Source of the DNA: Candidatus Omnitrophota bacterium | Lineage (GTDB): Bacteria; Omnitrophota; Gorgyraeia; Gygaellales; Profunditerraquicolaceae | Assembly (NCBI GenBank): GCA_023247875.1 | Contig: JAHFFQ010000010.1 | Location: forward strand, 1 to 18,664 | Length of the DNA: 18,664 bases | Direction: 5' to 3' | Shown here: piece after piece, positions 1 to 7,408 of the stretch | How positions within the stretch are numbered: the stretch's first letter is position 1 | Layout of the letters: each line of letters opens with the position of its first letter | The notes under the pieces: model-generated | Told to the model about the DNA's origin: nothing | The model's database searches: none | Seen by the model: the letters and a program-made list of their open reading frames with translations, nothing else | Position numbers and translations under genes: made by a program

Positions 1-185
1 CCGATTATCTGACCATAGTAAAGATCGCGGATATGGGAAAACAGGGGGTGCCTGATTCGGTGATCATAAGCGAGATCCAGAGGACGCATTCGGTGTATCA
101 GCTTAATTCCGAGATCATCACTTATCTGCGGCAGAATAAGGTAAGCAACAAAGTAATTGATTATATGCTTCAGACAGGCAAATAA
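1..185 (+). CDS. 3' end of an unrecognised protein (partial)
   Basis: The reading frame is open from the left edge of the window to a TAA at 183-185, giving about 60 C-terminal residues. It contains two similar stretches, GVPDSVIISEIQRT and KVSNKVIDYMLQT, about 35 residues apart, which looks like a tandem repeat of a short helical unit (V-x-x-x-V-I-x-x-x-x-x-T). There are no membrane segments or cysteines in the visible part. I do not recognise the family with confidence and assign no function. A hairpin followed by a T-run at 230-263 probably ends its transcript. Being an intact frame in the same style as the rest of the window, it is probably a real gene. Confidence 0.6.
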   Translation, partial: DYLTIVKIADMGKQGVPDSVIISEIQRTHSVYQLNSEIITYLRQNKVSNKVIDYMLQTGK

Positions 186-229
186 GACTTACCTTATCCA
201 GTCGAACTATAGGTAAGGTGAATTTAGCG

Positions 230-263
230 CCCCTAAATATATCTTGATTTCGGGGATATTTTT
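230..263 (+). terminator. Rho-independent terminator of the upstream gene
   Basis: CCCC at 230-233 pairs with GGGG at 252-255. Inside it, AAAT at 235-238 pairs with ATTT at 247-250 across one T/C mismatch, leaving an 8-base loop. ATATTTTT follows directly. It lies 45 bases after the stop codon of the left-edge gene. The next promoter overlaps it. Confidence 0.5.
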
Positions 264-271
264 AGTATAAT
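244..271 (+). promoter_or_regulatory. Sigma-70-type promoter for the TPP riboswitch and thi4
   Basis: TTGATT at 244-249 and a consensus TATAAT at 266-271 are separated by 16 bases. The expected start is near 278, about 10 bases before the first paired bases of the riboswitch, so the aptamer would sit at the 5' end of the RNA. The -35 box lies within the terminator hairpin of the preceding gene. Confidence 0.65.
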
Positions 272-288
272 TAAGAACGGTAAAATGA

Positions 289-388
<100 letters not shown>

Positions 389-392
389 AGAC

Positions 393-423
393 AACCCTTA
401 TGCGTACGGCATGAGGGTTTTTT
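393..423 (+). terminator. Riboswitch-controlled intrinsic terminator
   Basis: AACCCTTATGC at 393-403 pairs with GCATGAGGGTT at 409-419 over 11 base pairs (one G-T), with a 5-base loop and a run of six T at 418-423. It sits between the TPP aptamer and thi4 and is the likely expression platform. I did not find a clear single antiterminator partner for its 5' arm. Confidence 0.88.
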
Positions 424-445
424 AATGAGGAAAGGAGAGGGAGAA

Positions 446-1219
446 ATGAAATTAGATGAGATCAAGATTTCCAAGGCGATCATCCAGTCCTACAATAATA
501 AGCTGATTGACGCGCTGGATGTTGATGTGGCGATCGTCGGCGCCGGCCCCGCCGGCATGGTCTGCGGTTATTATTTGGCGAAAGCAGGCAAGAAGGTAGT
601 GCTTTTTGAAAGAAAGCTTTCAGTCGGCGGCGGGATGTGGGGCGGGGGCATCATGTTCAATGAGATCGTGGTCCAGGATAAGGCCAAAAGGCTGCTTGAT
701 GAGTTCGGCATTAAAAGCAGGTGCTATGAGAAGGGTTACTACCTGGCGGATTCCATTGAATCGGTTTCAACCATTTGTTCTAAGGCGGTTAAAGCGGGAC
801 TAAAGATATTTAATCTTATAAGCGCCGAAGATGTGATGGTGCGCAATAAACGGGTGGTGGGCCTGGTATTGAACTGGAGCGCGGTGGAAATAGCCCGGCT
901 CCACGTTGACCCGGTGACCATGCGCGCTAAATTCGTGGTGGATTCTACCGGTCATCCGGCGGAGGTAGCCCGTATCATTGAAAGAAAATCCGGTATCCGG
1001 CTCAATACCAAAACCGGCAAGACCATGGGTGAACAATCCATGTGGGCGGATGTGGGAGAAGAGACTATCGTGAAGAATTCAAAAGAAGTGTGTGCCGGTT
1101 TATATGCCTGCGGTATGTGCGCCAATGCCGTATTCGGCGGCCCGCGCATGGGCCCGGTATTTGGCGGGATGCTCTTAGCCGGAGAGAAAGTCGCCAAAGA
1201 CCTGATCAAAAAACTGTAG
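446..1219 (+). CDS. thi4: Thiamine thiazole synthase, Thi4 family (sulfide-dependent type)
   Basis: The 257-residue protein matches the Thi4 family, which builds ADP-thiazole for thiamine from NAD and glycine in the cytosol. A Rossmann motif G-A-G-P-A-G lies at 32-37, an acidic residue follows the second strand (FER near 54-56), and the glycine-rich GGGMWGGG segment is at 61-68. The C-terminal [16 protein letters not shown] segment is typical. In the active-site loop the residue aligned with the sulfur-donating Cys of yeast Thi4 is His153 (sequence RLHVDP). This is the form known from methanogens and some anaerobic bacteria that takes sulfur from free sulfide in a catalytic way. The ATG at 446 is chosen because AAGGAGAGG stands just before it. 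An in-frame ATG at 425 abuts the T-run of the terminator and has no ribosome binding site. The gene stands alone behind a TPP riboswitch. Confidence 0.93.
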   Translation: MKLDEIKISKAIIQSYNNKLIDALDVDVAIVGAGPAGMVCGYYLAKAGKKVVLFERKLSVGGGMWGGGIMFNEIVVQDKAKRLLDEFGIKSRCYEKGYYLADSIESVSTICSKAVKAGLKIFNLISAEDVMVRNKRVVGLVLNWSAVEIARLHVDPVTMRAKFVVDSTGHPAEVARIIERKSGIRLNTKTGKTMGEQSMWADVGEETIVKNSKEVCAGLYACGMCANAVFGGPRMGPVFGGMLLAGEKVAKDLIKKL

Positions 1220-1232
1220 AGCCATATTTTCA

Positions 1233-1261
1233 TTGATTTAATCCATTGGGAGGGATATAAT
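1233..1261 (+). promoter_or_regulatory. Sigma-70-type promoter ahead of the two-component genes
   Basis: TTGATT at 1233-1238 and a consensus TATAAT at 1256-1261 have the ideal 17-base spacer. The start would fall near 1268, giving a leader of roughly 95 bases before the histidine kinase start codon. That leader contains the terminator-like hairpin at 1305-1353. Confidence 0.6.
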
Positions 1262-1279
1262 TATATAAAAGGAAAATAA

Positions 1280-1306
1280 ATGCCGGTGACTTTTTTAGAT
1301 CTGTAA
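1280..1306 (+). other. Possible 8-codon leader peptide
   Basis: ATG at 1280 opens a short frame (MPVTFLDL) ending in TAA at 1304-1306. An AAGGA sequence lies about 6 bases upstream. The stop codon touches the first bases of the terminator stem, so a ribosome there would cover its 5' arm. Chance occurrence is quite possible, since the frame is very short and has no codon run that points to a regulated amino acid. Confidence 0.25.
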
Positions 1307-1353
1307 ACCAGGTTTTCTGCGGCCTAACCTGCGGGAACCTGGTTTTTATTTTT
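1305..1353 (+). terminator. Intrinsic terminator between thi4 and the histidine kinase
   Basis: AAACCAGGTT at 1305-1314 pairs perfectly with AACCTGGTTT at 1336-1345, and GGTTTTTATTTTT follows. It may end the thi4 transcript. Since it lies downstream of the promoter at 1233-1261 it may also act as an attenuator for the kinase gene, whose ATG is only 9 bases further on. A competing shorter pairing, CAGGTT 1309-1314 with AACCTG 1326-1331, uses the same 5' arm. Confidence 0.75.
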
Positions 1354-1361
1354 AAGAGAAG

Positions 1362-2921
1362 ATGGATAAAAAATTAGATCCCAGCGAGAATCAGTTAAGC
1401 AAGGTGCTTGCGAGTATCCGCGAAGGGGTTACTTTTAGCGACCAGTCAGGGCATTTCTATGTTTATAATTCGGCAATGGAGGAGATCACCGGTTATTCCA
1501 TGGAGGAGGCAAACGCCTCTTCGGATTTTATCAGCCTGCTTTATCCGGACCCCAAAGACCGCAAGGTCGCCTTAAAGGGGATAGATGAACTTTTGAAAAA
1601 AAAGACAAGCCGGGAGATAGAAACGGTCATCGCCACAAAAAACGGGCAATTTAAGAATGTCCTTGTTTCATCATCTTTGATCCATTACGCGGGCCGCGAT
1701 CTATTCTTAAGCGTTTACCATGATATCACCAGGCGCAGATTGGTAGAGAATCAGTTGATGGATAACGAATGGAAGGTGCGCGCCATATTTGATGAGACCT
1801 ACCAGTTTATCGGCCTGATGAAGATCGATGGGACATTGATCGAGGCAAACAGGTCGGCATTGGAATTCAGCGGTATTCAGGCATCCAGCGTTTTGGGCAA
1901 GCTCTTTTGGGAGACCCCTTGGTGGAGGCATTCCGCGCAGCTGCAGGAGAAGGTCCGCCAGGCAGTAAAGAGCGCCGCAAACGGGGAATTTGTCCGTTTT
2001 GAAGCGACCCATCTTGACAAAGACGGAAGCCTGCATTACGTAGATTTCTCGCTTAAGCCGGTTAAGGATAAATCCGGTAAGGTTGTTTACTTGATCCCCG
2101 AAGGCCGGGATATCACCGAGCGCAAGCAGATAGAGAAGAACCTGGAAGATGCCTATGCCAAACTGAAGGAAACTCAAGGGCAGCTCATCCAGGCCGAGAA
2201 GATGGATGCTATCGGGAGGCTGGCCAGCGGGGTAGCGCATGAAGTAAAAAATCCTTTGGAGATACTCCTGCAGGGGGTTAACTATTTAGAGGAGAAGATC
2301 CGGCCGGAAGAGAAGAAAATGTTTGAGATCGTCCAGATGATGAAGAATAACATCAAAAGGGCGGATAAGATCGTGCGCTCGGTGCTGGAATTTTCCAGGT
2401 CAGGGGAGTTGAGTTTAAAAACCGAAGATATAAACAGCGCGTTGGAGAGCGCTTTGGATTTGGTGCGCTACAAGGTAAATGTTTCAAATATAGAAATAAA
2501 GAGGGAGTTGTCCGCCGGCCTTCCCGGGATCCTGATTGACAAAAATAAGATAGAGCAGGTATTTGTAAACCTGCTTTTGAATGCCCTTGAGAGCATGCCT
2601 GAAGGCGGGAAGCTTTTTTTGCGTTCATATGGGTTATGGTTAAAAGGGGCCGGTGGTGCTGCCGGTATAAGGTTGACGGATTATGCCGGCCTTAAGAATG
2701 ACGCGATCGCGGTAGAGATAGAGGATACGGGCTGCGGAATCCCGGAGGAGAACAAGAAAAAACTATTTGAGCCGTTTTTTACGACCAAAAGGCCGAAGGA
2801 GGGCACGGGCCTGGGCCTTTCGGTGAGTAAGAATATAATCGAGATGCATAAAGGGGTCATAGATATAGAGAGCAAAGCCGGCAGAGGCACCAAGGCAAAG
2901 GTTTTCCTAAGGATCGCCTAA
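1362..2921 (+). CDS. Soluble sensor histidine kinase with two PAS domains
   Basis: The 519-residue protein has no membrane segment, so it should sense a cytosolic signal. PAS domain 1 spans about residues 8-125 and ends in the DIT motif at 121-123. PAS domain 2 spans about 135-255 and ends in RDITERK. A short coiled coil leads to the HisKA domain with the phosphoacceptor His293 in SGVAHEVKNP. The ATPase domain shows the N box (N403, N407), G1 box DTGCGI at 455-460, an FEPFFTTK segment and G2 box GTGLGL at 481-486. All residues needed for autophosphorylation are present. The ligand of the PAS domains cannot be told from sequence. The ribosome binding site is weak (AAGAGAAG). The receiver gene starts 11 bases after the stop, so the two are very likely partners in one operon. 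Confidence 0.93.
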   Translation: MDKKLDPSENQLSKVLASIREGVTFSDQSGHFYVYNSAMEEITGYSMEEANASSDFISLLYPDPKDRKVALKGIDELLKKKTSREIETVIATKNGQFKNVLVSSSLIHYAGRDLFLSVYHDITRRRLVENQLMDNEWKVRAIFDETYQFIGLMKIDGTLIEANRSALEFSGIQASSVLGKLFWETPWWRHSAQLQEKVRQAVKSAANGEFVRFEATHLDKDGSLHYVDFSLKPVKDKSGKVVYLIPEGRDITERKQIEKNLEDAYAKLKETQGQLIQAEKMDAIGRLASGVAHEVKNPLEILLQGVNYLEEKIRPEEKKMFEIVQMMKNNIKRADKIVRSVLEFSRSGELSLKTEDINSALESALDLVRYKVNVSNIEIKRELSAGLPGILIDKNKIEQVFVNLLLNALESMPEGGKLFLRSYGLWLKGAGGAAGIRLTDYAGLKNDAIAVEIEDTGCGIPEENKKKLFEPFFTTKRPKEGTGLGLSVSKNIIEMHKGVIDIESKAGRGTKAKVFLRIA

Positions 2922-2932
2922 GGAGGAGAGTT

Positions 2933-3313
2933 ATGGCAAAGAAAAAGGTTATGGTTGTTGACGATGAGCAGGATTTCCTTAGCATAGTAAAAACCAACCT
3001 GGAGGAAACAAATAACTATGAGGTGAAGACCCTTGCAAGCGCCAATAATCTCATCTCCGAGGTATATGCTTTTGAGCCCGATGTAATCCTGCTTGATGTG
3101 CTTATGCCCGGGGTAGGAGGGGTAGAGGCCTGCGCGATATTGAATAATGATCCTATCGGCAAACTTACGCCTATTATAATAGTTTCGGCCCTCTTCAAGG
3201 ACCAGGATAAATACTGCGCGTATAAGGAAGGGATCAATGATTACCTGGTCAAACCCGTCGGAAAGAATGACCTTATCGCCGCGATAGAAAAAGCCATAGG
3301 GCATCAGCACTAA
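2933..3313 (+). CDS. Single-domain response regulator (CheY-like receiver)
   Basis: The 126-residue protein is one receiver domain with no DNA-binding or enzymatic output. The acidic pair D10-D11, the phosphoacceptor D55 (in VILLDVLMPG), the switch residue S85 and the conserved K107 in VKP are all present, so it should take a phosphate from a kinase. A strong AAGGAGGAG site precedes the ATG. It follows the PAS histidine kinase by 11 bases. Lacking an output domain, it must act by binding a partner protein or by passing phosphate on in a relay. The target is not evident here. Confidence 0.93.
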   Translation: MAKKKVMVVDDEQDFLSIVKTNLEETNNYEVKTLASANNLISEVYAFEPDVILLDVLMPGVGGVEACAILNNDPIGKLTPIIIVSALFKDQDKYCAYKEGINDYLVKPVGKNDLIAAIEKAIGHQH

Positions 3314-3348
3314 ACCTCCGGCCAACCCGCTTAATATTTTACATAATT

Positions 3349-4236
3349 ATGAATATAGAAATTTACCCGGGATCCGGCCCGCTTAAGTTAGAGGATAGGG
3401 AAGAATTTTCCCGCGCATTGAGCGCTAATCCTCCTTTGACAAGCGAGCTTACCTTTACCAATCTTTACTGCTGGAGGCAGGCGTATAATTTTCAGGTTGC
3501 AAAGCTGGATAACCTGCTCATCGTTTCCTCCGGGAAGGATCCAGCAAAGAGATTCCTTAGCCCTATCGGCAAGGGTGATATAAAGAGCGCCGTAATTAAA
3601 ATATTAGGGGAGACAAAAGGCGCCTTTATCCGCATAGGGGAGGAAGTTTCCGGACTATTCAAGGATGAGCCGGGCATACGCATAGATTATGACCGTGACA
3701 ACTCGGATTATCTATACTCGGCTGCGGATCTGATAGAGCTGGCCGGAAGGAAATATGACGGTAAACGTAATCTGATCAGGAGATTCAAGTCAGAGCGTGA
3801 ATATGAGTATTTAATCCTTGATGCTTCAAATATCGCAGAATGCCTGGAATTTGAAGAGACATGGTGCACGATCAAGGATTGCGATGGTGTCCAGGGGCTG
3901 GCTAACGAAAAGCAGGCGATAAGAGAGATGGTTAGTAACTTTGCTTTTTTTAATCTGCTTGCCGGGGCAATCAGGGTAGATGGAAAGATCCGCGCCGTGG
4001 CGCTCGCCGAGAAGCTTAACCCCGATACCCTTGTCATGCACGTACTCAAGGCGGATCCGGATATGCCGGGATTATACCAGGTGATGTTCAATGAATTCCT
4101 CCTGCGCCAGGAGAGGGGCTTTGATTATGTTAATCTGGAGCAGGACCTGGGGATAGAAGGATTGCGCCGGTCAAAAGAGTCATACCATTATATCAAACTG
4201 ATAAATAAATATACTTTGCGTTTAAGGGAAAGCTAA
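3349..4236 (+). CDS. DUF2156 (phosphatidylglycerol lysyltransferase C-terminal-like) protein
   Basis: This 295-residue protein resembles the DUF2156 family, which has two GNAT-like halves related to the transferase domain of MprF, the enzyme that puts lysine on phosphatidylglycerol. Family marks are SDYLY at 119-123, KYDGKRNLIRRF at 135-146 and, near the end, a segment around NLEQDLGIEGLRRSK at 262-276 followed by SYHYIKL. The N-terminal membrane flippase part of MprF is absent, so this is a free-standing soluble acyl/aminoacyltransferase-like protein with unknown substrate. No good ribosome binding site precedes the ATG at 3349. The upstream bases are AT-rich, and a leaderless start is possible. 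The MATE gene starts one base after its stop. Confidence 0.82.
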   Translation: MNIEIYPGSGPLKLEDREEFSRALSANPPLTSELTFTNLYCWRQAYNFQVAKLDNLLIVSSGKDPAKRFLSPIGKGDIKSAVIKILGETKGAFIRIGEEVSGLFKDEPGIRIDYDRDNSDYLYSAADLIELAGRKYDGKRNLIRRFKSEREYEYLILDASNIAECLEFEETWCTIKDCDGVQGLANEKQAIREMVSNFAFFNLLAGAIRVDGKIRAVALAEKLNPDTLVMHVLKADPDMPGLYQVMFNEFLLRQERGFDYVNLEQDLGIEGLRRSKESYHYIKLINKYTLRLRES

Positions 4237-4237
4237 A

Positions 4238-5578
4238 ATGAAGTTAAGGCATATATTGAAAGACGGCAAACTGTTTAGAGAAAGCTGGTCGGTCAGCTGG
4301 CCGATGACCCTGATCATGTTTTTTATCTTCCTCATCGGGTTTTCCGACGTCTATGTGGCGGGGATATTCGGCAAGGAGATACAGGCGGCTTACGGCCTGG
4401 CCAGCCAGATATATTTCATTTTCAGCATTATCGTTTTTGCCCTGACCATCGGCACGGTCTCGGTTTTATCCCGCCTGTTTACTTCAAAGAAAAAGGAGGA
4501 GTTTAATCAGGCGCTTGAATCCTCCCTGATCCTGACTTTCTTATGCGGGGCGATATTCAGCCTGCTGGGTTTTGTCTTCTCCGGCCAGATCATCCGCTCC
4601 CTGGGGGTTCCGCAGGAATTAAAAGGGTTTGCCGTTGCCTTTATGCGCATTTACTCAAGCGGCCTGCTTTTTAACTATCTGCTCATTAACACAAACGGCA
4701 TATTGCGCGCCTGTAAGATGATCCGCAATTCCCTCTGGACCATGTTCGTGGTCGCGCTGTTAAATATCGCGCTTAATTTTGTTTTGGCTTTATACACCCC
4801 CCTTGGATTTAAGGGGATCGCCGTGGCTACCGTTATAAGCACAGGGATAGGCTGCCTGATGAACGCTTTGTTCATGCGCAGGCTTATGGATGGGTTAGCT
4901 AAGTTCTCGTTAAGCGCGGCGATAAAGATCCTGCATATAGGCTGGCCTGCCGGATTGCTGCAGGTATTTTGGCAGTTGGCAGCCCTTGCGCTTTACCTTA
5001 TATTAAGCCGGCTCCCCCTGCATAATATTGAGATACTGGCTGCCTTTACCAACGGTTTAAAGGTGGAGTCGGCGATATTCCTGCCTGCCTTTGCTTTTAA
5101 TATGGCGGCTGCCGTCCTGGCGGGTAATTTCCTGGGGGCAAAGAGGAGCGAGGAGGCATACAATTCCGGGATGGTTACCGCCGTATTAGGAGTGGTTATT
5201 GTTACCATATTATCCCTTTTTGCGATGATCTTTGCCCGGCCGATCGCTTCACTTTTGTCTAATAATTCCGTAGTAGTCAATGAGTGCGTAAGATATATCC
5301 GTATCAGCCTTATTTTTGAGCCGCTGATGGCCTGGGGAATAATTTTAGGCGGAGCTTTAAACGGCGCCGGAGATACAAGAGGGGTGACCTGGATAGTGGC
5401 GCTCTCCGTATGGCTGGTACGCCTGCCTTTAAGTTATTTTTTAGGCCTATATCTCGGGTTCGGGGCTCTGGCGGTCTGGTGGTCAATGAATGCTTCCATA
5501 ATCGTGCAGTCAATATTTCTTACCCGGCGTTATCTCAAGCGCCAATGGATAAGGCACGCGGAGGCGCTGGTTATTTGA
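4238..5578 (+). CDS. MATE family multidrug/Na+ antiporter
   Basis: The 446-residue, strongly hydrophobic protein has about 12 membrane segments in two similar halves, which is the usual MATE size and layout. Typical family features are the first-helix region SWPMTLIMF, the loop after helix 2 with NGILRACKMIRNSLW in the first half, and the equivalent GGALNGAGDTRGVTW in the second half. It would export cationic or other small molecules from the cytosol, driven by Na+ or H+. The substrate is not predictable. It begins one base after the DUF2156 stop, suggesting translation coupling. The C-terminus ends in a basic stretch after the last helix. Confidence 0.92.
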   Translation: MKLRHILKDGKLFRESWSVSWPMTLIMFFIFLIGFSDVYVAGIFGKEIQAAYGLASQIYFIFSIIVFALTIGTVSVLSRLFTSKKKEEFNQALESSLILTFLCGAIFSLLGFVFSGQIIRSLGVPQELKGFAVAFMRIYSSGLLFNYLLINTNGILRACKMIRNSLWTMFVVALLNIALNFVLALYTPLGFKGIAVATVISTGIGCLMNALFMRRLMDGLAKFSLSAAIKILHIGWPAGLLQVFWQLAALALYLILSRLPLHNIEILAAFTNGLKVESAIFLPAFAFNMAAAVLAGNFLGAKRSEEAYNSGMVTAVLGVVIVTILSLFAMIFARPIASLLSNNSVVVNECVRYIRISLIFEPLMAWGIILGGALNGAGDTRGVTWIVALSVWLVRLPLSYFLGLYLGFGALAVWWSMNASIIVQSIFLTRRYLKRQWIRHAEALVI

Positions 5579-5586
5579 AACGGATA

Positions 5587-5595
5587 TGCTATAAT
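5587..5595 (+). promoter_or_regulatory. Extended -10 promoter before the site-2 protease gene
   Basis: TGCTATAAT (TG at 5587-5588, consensus TATAAT at 5590-5595) is an extended -10 element starting 9 bases after the MATE stop codon. No good -35 lies at 16-18 bases, which is tolerable for extended -10 promoters. The start would be near 5602, about 16 bases before the next ATG. Confidence 0.45.
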
Positions 5596-5617
5596 TAATC
5601 AAACAGGAGGCAAGGCA

Positions 5618-6250
5618 ATGGGTTTATTATCGTTATTGTTCAGTAATCCGGGGTTATTCCTTATATTGGCGGTAACGCTTTTGTATTCGGTGATCTTGCA
5701 TGAGGTCGCGCACGGCTGGGTAGCCCGGCTTTTCGGGGATGATACTGCCTGGCGTGATGGAAGATTGACCCTTAATCCTGTTTCACATCTTGATCCCATA
5801 GGGACCCTTATGCTTTTTCTTGTGGGATTTGGCTGGGCAAAGCCGGTACCGGTCAATTATTACAGTTTAAAGAGGAGCCGTTTCGGCTTCTTTAGCGTTG
5901 CCCTGGCAGGATGCGCGACGAATATACTCATCGCCGTGATCGCCCTTATTTTGCTGCAATTCGGAGCGGTGAATGATAATTCCATGCTTTCTACGATCCT
6001 GCCGTTGGTAATAAGAGTGAATATTATCCTGGGGGCTTTTAATCTTATCCCCATACCTCCGCTGGACGGATCAAAGATATTGATGAGTTTTCTCCCCTTG
6101 AATGCGCAGGAGAGATTAGCCAGGGTTGAGCCTTACGGGTTCTTCATTTTGGTATTTTTGCTTTTTAGCGGCCTCTTGAACCCGGTAATAATTTTTATGC
6201 AGAGCTTGATTTATGGTTTTATCGGTTTATTGTTCCACTTTCTTAAATAA
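5618..6250 (+). CDS. Site-2 protease family membrane metalloprotease (M50)
   Basis: The 210-residue membrane protein belongs to the short M50 family. The zinc motif HEVAH is at 28-32, inside the first conserved helix, and is followed by the conserved LNPVSHLDPIGT loop at 52-63. The third zinc ligand is D150 in NLIPIPPLDGSKIL. A G-x-x-x-N motif (GCATN, 98-102) is also present. There are about five membrane segments and no PDZ domain, so it is of the minimal type rather than RseP. Its substrate is unknown. AGGAGG lies 7-8 bases upstream of the ATG, and an extended -10 promoter precedes it. Confidence 0.92.
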   Translation: MGLLSLLFSNPGLFLILAVTLLYSVILHEVAHGWVARLFGDDTAWRDGRLTLNPVSHLDPIGTLMLFLVGFGWAKPVPVNYYSLKRSRFGFFSVALAGCATNILIAVIALILLQFGAVNDNSMLSTILPLVIRVNIILGAFNLIPIPPLDGSKILMSFLPLNAQERLARVEPYGFFILVFLLFSGLLNPVIIFMQSLIYGFIGLLFHFLK

Positions 6251-6276
6251 TCTATGCCGTTCATTTGGAGTCATTA

Positions 6277-7305
6277 ATGCCAAGAGCTAAAATAATTTGC
6301 ACTTTAGGCCCTGCCTCGGATAGATCCGGGATTTTGCTGAAGATGATGCGTGCGGGCATGGATGTGGTAAGGTTGAATTTTTCCCACGGAAGCCTTGAAG
6401 CACATTCAGCCAGGATAAGCCAGGTAAGGGAGCTGAATAAGAAATACCATCGCAGGATAAAGATACTGGGGGACCTGGAGGGGTATCGCATAAGGATAGG
6501 CAGGCTAAAAGGAGGTATCCCTGTAACAGTCAGGAAAGGCCAGTTCATTTGGCTGACCCAGGAGGATACTCCGGGCGAAGGAAGCCTGATCCCATTTGAT
6601 TATAAAGGCTCTTTGAATAAGGTCAGAAGGGGTCAGCAGATCTTTATTGATGACGGCAATATTGCCCTTGTCGGCCAGGGCTGCGAGAAAAATAAACTGA
6701 AGGCCAGGGTGGTTATCCCCGGGTTGATCAAAGAGCGCAAAGGTATCAATATGCCCGGGCTTAAGCTTGATTTTAAGGGCCTGACGCTAAAAGACAGGGA
6801 GCATATCCGTTTTTGTGTGGAAAATAAGATCGATTATATCGCCCAGTCCTTCGTAAGAGGCAGGGAGGATATTCTGGCGCTCAGGGATTATCTTGACGGT
6901 TTCCGGACAAAACCGCAGGTTATCGCCAAGATAGAGAATAGGGAGGGTATTAATAATATTGACGATATAATCAGGGTTTGTGACGGGATCATGATCGCCA
7001 GGGGGGATATGGGTATATCCATACCTATATACGAGGTACCCATGGTCCAGAAAGAGATAATTAAGAAATGTAACCACGCCAAGATTTTCGCGATCACCGC
7101 CACGCAAATGCTGGAGAGCATGACCGAAAACCATATGCCCACCAGGGCTGAGGTTTCGGATGTAGCCAATGCCATACTGGACGGCTCGGATTACCTGATG
7201 CTTTCCGCCGAGACGGCGGTAGGAAGTTACCCCGCCCCTTGCGTGGATATAATGAATAAAATAATCAAGTTCACGGAGAATTCCACAAAAACATTGACAA
7301 AATAA
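6277..7305 (+). CDS. pyk: Pyruvate kinase, short form without C-terminal domain
   Basis: Catalyses phosphoenolpyruvate + ADP to pyruvate + ATP. The 342-residue protein covers the barrel and the inserted B domain only. Seen are VRLNFSHG (31-38), the lysine motif VIAKIENREG (K218), ARGDMG (241-246), TATQMLESM (274-282) and the EVSDVANAILDGSD signature from 292. The usual C-terminal domain of about 110-130 residues is missing: the frame stops soon after SAETAVGSYPAPCVDIM, and nothing like that domain follows in any frame. The metal-site loop reads D66-L-E-G-Y-R-I-R-I74. Leu, a basic residue and Ile at these three places match the pattern of K+-independent enzymes. I chose ATG 6277 because GGAG lies 6 bases before it. 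A TTG at 6265 is in frame but overlaps that site. Confidence 0.9.
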   Translation: MPRAKIICTLGPASDRSGILLKMMRAGMDVVRLNFSHGSLEAHSARISQVRELNKKYHRRIKILGDLEGYRIRIGRLKGGIPVTVRKGQFIWLTQEDTPGEGSLIPFDYKGSLNKVRRGQQIFIDDGNIALVGQGCEKNKLKARVVIPGLIKERKGINMPGLKLDFKGLTLKDREHIRFCVENKIDYIAQSFVRGREDILALRDYLDGFRTKPQVIAKIENREGINNIDDIIRVCDGIMIARGDMGISIPIYEVPMVQKEIIKKCNHAKIFAITATQMLESMTENHMPTRAEVSDVANAILDGSDYLMLSAETAVGSYPAPCVDIMNKIIKFTENSTKTLTK

Positions 7306-7321
7306 GTTATTCCTGTAAACT
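7294..7321 (+). promoter_or_regulatory. Possible promoter for the hydrogenase-like operon
   Basis: A consensus TTGACA at 7294-7299, at the very end of pyk, is followed after 16 bases by TAAACT at 7316-7321, a poor -10 box (4 of 6). The first operon gene starts at 7409, so the leader would be about 80 bases. No other good promoter is visible in the 103-base gap, which is AT-rich and otherwise shows nothing I can name. Confidence 0.3.
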
Positions 7322-7408
7322 TTTTATAAATACCGCGGCAAAAGAATTAAAAAAGACAGCGATTTTTTAAAACCCCTGCCTTTTTACAAACGTCTTCCTT
7401 TAAAATAA

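Noticed and set aside
188-217. Hairpin CTTACC/GGTAAG just after the left-edge gene as its terminator
   Set aside because: The stem is short, the loop is 18 bases and no T-run follows. The hairpin at 230-263 fits better.
425-445. ATG at 425 as the start of thi4, adding seven residues
   Set aside because: It abuts the T-run of the riboswitch terminator and has no ribosome binding site. The added codons contain the AAGGAGAGG site that serves the ATG at 446.
1707-2240. A 177-codon open frame on the reverse strand inside the histidine kinase gene
   Set aside because: It lies wholly opposite a clear conserved gene, has no family features, and reflects codon bias of the + strand gene. The same holds for the other reverse frames opposite the receiver, DUF2156, hydrogenase-like and oxidoreductase genes.
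5575-5595. TTGAAA at 5575-5580 as the -35 box for TATAAT at 5590-5595
   Set aside because: The spacer is only 9 bases, which is too short. The site is better read as an extended -10 promoter.
7300-7408. A frameshift that cut off the C-terminal domain of pyruvate kinase
   Set aside because: No frame after the stop encodes anything like that domain. The next gene begins about 100 bases later.
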